A DNA stretch of 64,000 nt from Lentisphaerota bacterium (GTDB lineage Bacteria > Verrucomicrobiota > Lentisphaeria > Victivallales > Victivallaceae): NCBI GenBank assembly GCA_015061885.1, contig SUVS01000009.1:1-64000 (forward strand). Reading direction: 5' to 3'. Of this stretch, positions 60,673 through 64,000 are shown in pieces (the stretch's first letter is position 1; each line of letters begins with the position of its first letter). The notes under the pieces were generated by a model, which did not search any database, was not told where the DNA came from, and saw only the letters and a program-made list of their open reading frames with translations. Made by a program: the position numbers and the translations under genes.

Positions 60673-61355
60673 TTTTTCTGTGGTTCCTTCCTGAATGAAT
60701 ATTTGTCACGAAAACCGTGAGCCCATGCTTTATCTTTATCGCTGATGTTATCAGGCGGTGTCGGATTTTCAGCCATTTCATTAAAAATATACCGTTCCAA
60801 CTCCTGAAAGACCGATACCGCATCAAACAATTTATAAAATTGCAGTTTCTGTAATGCCGGATTAAAATCAAGAAGCAACTTTTTACCATGCGTTTTACTG
60901 TTGGCAACATCGGCATCGCAAGGTAGTTCCCAATATAAATGCAGTATCGGAGTTTTATATTGGATGTTGAACTGTTTATATTTTGCCGACGAAGTCGAGT
61001 TGAACAATTTATAAACAGCATCTGTCTGCCAGATGTTCCATTTATTTGCCGGAACAGTCTGATTATAAGCAGCAATATATTCATCATACGAAAAACTGTA
61101 TGAATCATCTTTTTTCCAATAAGGGAAAATATTGCCGCAAAAAATAATCATTCCGAACTCTATCAGGGCCAGTCTCCGGCATGGGATCCGGGTCGTATCC
61201 ATCCATGGTTCAAAACCTGCGGGACAATCTTTGAACCACGGATCATTAGGGGTAATAGTGATTTGCTGCTGCTGCCGCAACCAGATCGCCGGATCTGCCG
61301 GATCGGACAAACCATCATAAAAATCCCGGAATTTACTGATGATACGCATAACCAA
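60669..61355 (-). CDS. Conserved-looking hypothetical protein (228 aa)
   Basis: Complete ORF overlapping the start of the MBL gene (ATGA-type coupling). Confidence 0.5.
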   Translation of the reverse strand: MVMRIISKFRDFYDGLSDPADPAIWLRQQQQITITPNDPWFKDCPAGFEPWMDTTRIPCRRLALIEFGMIIFCGNIFPYWKKDDSYSFSYDEYIAAYNQTVPANKWNIWQTDAVYKLFNSTSSAKYKQFNIQYKTPILHLYWELPCDADVANSKTHGKKLLLDFNPALQKLQFYKLFDAVSVFQELERYIFNEMAENPTPPDNISDKDKAWAHGFRDKYSFRKEPQKK

Positions 61356-61620
61356 ACCTTAAATACAGTAATAAAATCCTGACGGTTATAATGTATCATA
61401 AACCGGTATGATTGCAAATCATCAAATCAAAAAACACCTCGCTGAAATTGATTTTTGCACTTCGGGAAAGTAGCATTGCAAAAGAAAAAATCGTTCTGAT
61501 TATACTCGCGGGCATGGAAGATTGGGCAAAAAAATACTTTATTCAGCCTCCGGTACACTGATTATTGGTTTCAAATTTTACTGCCGCTATGACAGTTTAG
61601 ACTTGGATAACCTGATATTT

Positions 61621-62214
61621 TCAGCAATCATCCTTGATTTGTCTGATTCGTTCCCGGAGTTTGTTTTTTGCTCTGGAAAGTTGGGATTTTACCGTGCCGA
61701 CTGAACAATTCAAACACACTGCTATTTGATTATAGCTTAATCCTGTCATCCGCAGTTTTACCACTAAACGGTATTTGGGTGGCAAATTATTTATTTCGCG
61801 GATAAAATTTTTTCTGACTTGGTCATCATTGCAGTGTTCCTCTGTGCCAAATAAAACACTATTCAGCCGTTCCTGATCGGTTCGATCTTCCAGAAATACG
61901 GTTTTTCTTTTGTAACTGCTTTTATTAAAAGAGTTTGCCTGATTGATGACGATCCGGCAGAGCCATGTTGATATGCTGGCTTCGCCGCGAAAGTTATCCA
62001 ACGCTTTATAAGCCTTGATCAAAGATTCCTGAACGACATCTTCTGCATCATGACTGGATTTTAAGATGAGCCGCGCAATAGCTTGAAGTTGCGGCATATA
62101 ATATCGTGCAATATGATCGAAAGCATCTTTTTTACCGGTCGCAAATTCTTTGAGGTATTGTTGGATTTTTTCATTGGGGGTGCTGTATTCCCGGATGTCA
62201 AATTTTTTCCGCAT
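61621..62214 (-). CDS. ECF-type RNA polymerase sigma factor
   Basis: HDAEDVVQESLIKAYKALDNFRGEASISTWLCRIVINQA; LSYNQIAVCLNCSVGTVKSQLSRAKNKLRE. Confidence 0.93.
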   Translation of the reverse strand: MRKKFDIREYSTPNEKIQQYLKEFATGKKDAFDHIARYYMPQLQAIARLILKSSHDAEDVVQESLIKAYKALDNFRGEASISTWLCRIVINQANSFNKSSYKRKTVFLEDRTDQERLNSVLFGTEEHCNDDQVRKNFIREINNLPPKYRLVVKLRMTGLSYNQIAVCLNCSVGTVKSQLSRAKNKLRERIRQIKDDC

Positions 62215-62674
62215 AAAAACCTGCCCTGTTGATATTATGAATATTAAGTTTTTTAATGCATTGTAATCTTAATTTAACTTATTTAAAATAAAAATCAAGT
62301 ATTTTTGACGGTTTTTTGTGCTTTTTTTATATAAAATTACTGAATTTGTCAAGATAAAAAGAGTGTTATGATGGCGTGTTTTATGAAAAACATACTCATC
62401 GGTACAAGTTTATTACGAATACCGCGTGATTCCTCAAAGAAGATGAAAGAGATGATTTTATAGAAATATTTTTTTTATTACGGCTCGTGCGAAGAGCATT
62501 TAACAATGATTTTACTCCGGCAAATCGTATTTTGCATGAAAAAAAATTCTATATATTTGAAAATTATCAGGAATTGTGCTATATTAACTAATTCATACTG
62601 CATTGAGCTTTTGCAGTGTGTCAGATATGGAAAAAAACCGTTTTAACAAATAAGAAGAAAGCGAGATTGAGAAA

Positions 62675-63982
62675 ATGGCCAAGCAGACTCTTTCACAGGC
62701 TCTGGAACTGGTGGTGCGTGAAGATGGCGCACTGTGCAGAAATTGCGACTTTACCGTCGCCGCTGACCGTATGAAGTCCGAAACCAGCATCGCCGCCCAG
62801 GCGTTTGCCAACTATGTTGCCGTGCCCGGTTTCCGCCGCGGCAAAGCCCCCGAAGCTATGATCGTAAAACGCTTTGAAGGCGACCTCAAAGACGAACTCA
62901 AGCGTCGTTTTATGGCTGCCGCTTTTGAACGCCTTTCAGATGGCGAAAAGCTGGAAGTCGTCTATTGCCGTATGCCCGAAGAAAGTGCTTTGGAACTGGG
63001 CAAGGAGTACAAGTTTACTCTGCGTATCGACCTGGCTCCCCAGATCGCTGATTTTGAATACAAAGGTCTGGAAGTCGATGTGCCTGCCGCTGAAGTTGAC
63101 GAAAAAGAACTCAACGACCGCGTTGAACAGTATCGCAAGATGTATGCTGAATTTGCAGAAGTCAGCGAACCCGCCGCCAAAGAAGATATGCTCAAGGTCG
63201 ATTACACCTCTGACTTTGAACTGCCCGAAGATGCTTCTGCCAGTTTGACCCGTCAGGTCAAAGCCGATGCCACTTTCCTGTGGCTGGCTGAACCGGAATA
63301 TCTCCCCGGCTGTGTAGCTGCTCTGACCGGTGCCGAAGCCGGTAAGGAATACACCTTTGACAGTGTTTATCCGGCAGATTACCGCGAAGCCGCTCTGGCC
63401 GGCAAAACCGTCAAATACACCGTCAAGGTCGTCAATGTCCAGCGTCGCAAGGATCTCTCCGACGATGAATTGGCCGCCAAACTGCGTTTGGACAATATCG
63501 ACAAGCTCCGTGATATGCTCAAGAGCGGTTTGCAGGCTGAAGCCGAAGGCAAACGCCGCGATGCTGTCCGCACTGCTGTTTACGAAAAAATCTCTGCCGC
63601 AGTCGGCGAATTCGAGTTGCCTCCCGGTCTGTTGGAAGCCGAAACTGACGAAGCATTGCAGCGTAAAGCCCAGGCAACTGTAAAGAACGAAGCCGATGCC
63701 GAAGAATTCAAGAAGAATCTGGAAGAAAATCGTGCCGCCGCCAAAGTCGAAGCCAGTGCCAAACTGCGTCGTGAACTGGTTTTCCGCAAGATAGCCAAGG
63801 CTGAAAACATCACCGTAACCGCCGCAGAAGTCGATCGCGAAATCGAAATGATGAGCCGTTACTATCGCAAAAAGCCCGCTGAACTGCGTTCCATCATGGA
63901 AAAGAACGGGGCCATCGAAGCATTGCAGAGCGAAATCCTCAACAACAAAGTCTGGGACTTCGTTGCCGACTCTGTGAAATAA
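62675..63982 (+). CDS. tig: Trigger factor
   Basis: VPGFRRGKAPEAMIVKRF; KVDYTSDFE PPIase-like region; C-terminal helical domain; 435 aa. Confidence 0.92.
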   Translation: MAKQTLSQALELVVREDGALCRNCDFTVAADRMKSETSIAAQAFANYVAVPGFRRGKAPEAMIVKRFEGDLKDELKRRFMAAAFERLSDGEKLEVVYCRMPEESALELGKEYKFTLRIDLAPQIADFEYKGLEVDVPAAEVDEKELNDRVEQYRKMYAEFAEVSEPAAKEDMLKVDYTSDFELPEDASASLTRQVKADATFLWLAEPEYLPGCVAALTGAEAGKEYTFDSVYPADYREAALAGKTVKYTVKVVNVQRRKDLSDDELAAKLRLDNIDKLRDMLKSGLQAEAEGKRRDAVRTAVYEKISAAVGEFELPPGLLEAETDEALQRKAQATVKNEADAEEFKKNLEENRAAAKVEASAKLRRELVFRKIAKAENITVTAAEVDREIEMMSRYYRKKPAELRSIMEKNGAIEALQSEILNNKVWDFVADSVK

Positions 63983-64000
63983 CGGTCGCAACTGATAAAA

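Noticed and set aside
62936-63991. 351-aa minus-strand ORF opposite trigger factor
   Set aside because: Antisense shadow of tig; repetitive F/G-rich translation
1-64000. CRISPR arrays, tRNA or rRNA genes, prophage, transposases
   Set aside because: None recognised by eye; no regularly spaced repeats, no tRNA-like T-arm sequence in the intergenic regions, no phage or transposase protein motifs. A tRNAscan/Infernal run would be needed to exclude small RNAs fully

Overview
This 64-kb bacterial chromosomal window is dense with genes. Its content suggests a PVC/Lentisphaerota-like (Victivallales-type) gut bacterium: [24 protein letters not shown] pseudopilins beside CAZymes, a ~718-aa GreA, and LpxC/FabZ/LptF. 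No tRNA, rRNA, CRISPR array, transposase or prophage was recognised. Recognisable content includes trpBA with an upstream attenuator, a metallophosphoesterase, two CAZyme/pseudopilin clusters (GH29 fucosidase, esterase, CBM9-like proteins, GntR-type regulators), a secretin-MacA-MacB-like operon, pyrE, uxaB-uxaA-GH51, greA (long form), lptF/G, araM-like, HAD, leuA/cimA-like, tandem fabZ, lpxC, miaA, hcp, a YhcG-like nuclease, an MBL-fold hydrolase, an ECF sigma factor and trigger factor. The strongest unusual observations are: (1) a trpL attenuator (peptide MKNSKATILNICSWRWRF, tandem terminators) driving trpB plus a trpA that lacks the usual phosphate-binding and loop-6 motifs; (2) paired palindromes of matching layout but unrelated sequence inside the leader-peptide codons of both pseudopilin genes; (3) a three-copy 3'-UTR repeat with a 17-bp hairpin whose stem sequence varies with pairing kept, two copies flanking a truncated mcrC in inverted orientation; (4) a secretin co-operonic with MacAB and preceded by a nested hairpin leader; (5) an M28-like peptidase fused to an AAC(3)-like acyltransferase; (6) a 560-bp hairpin-rich intergenic region. 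All calls come from reading the sequence only; no searches were run.
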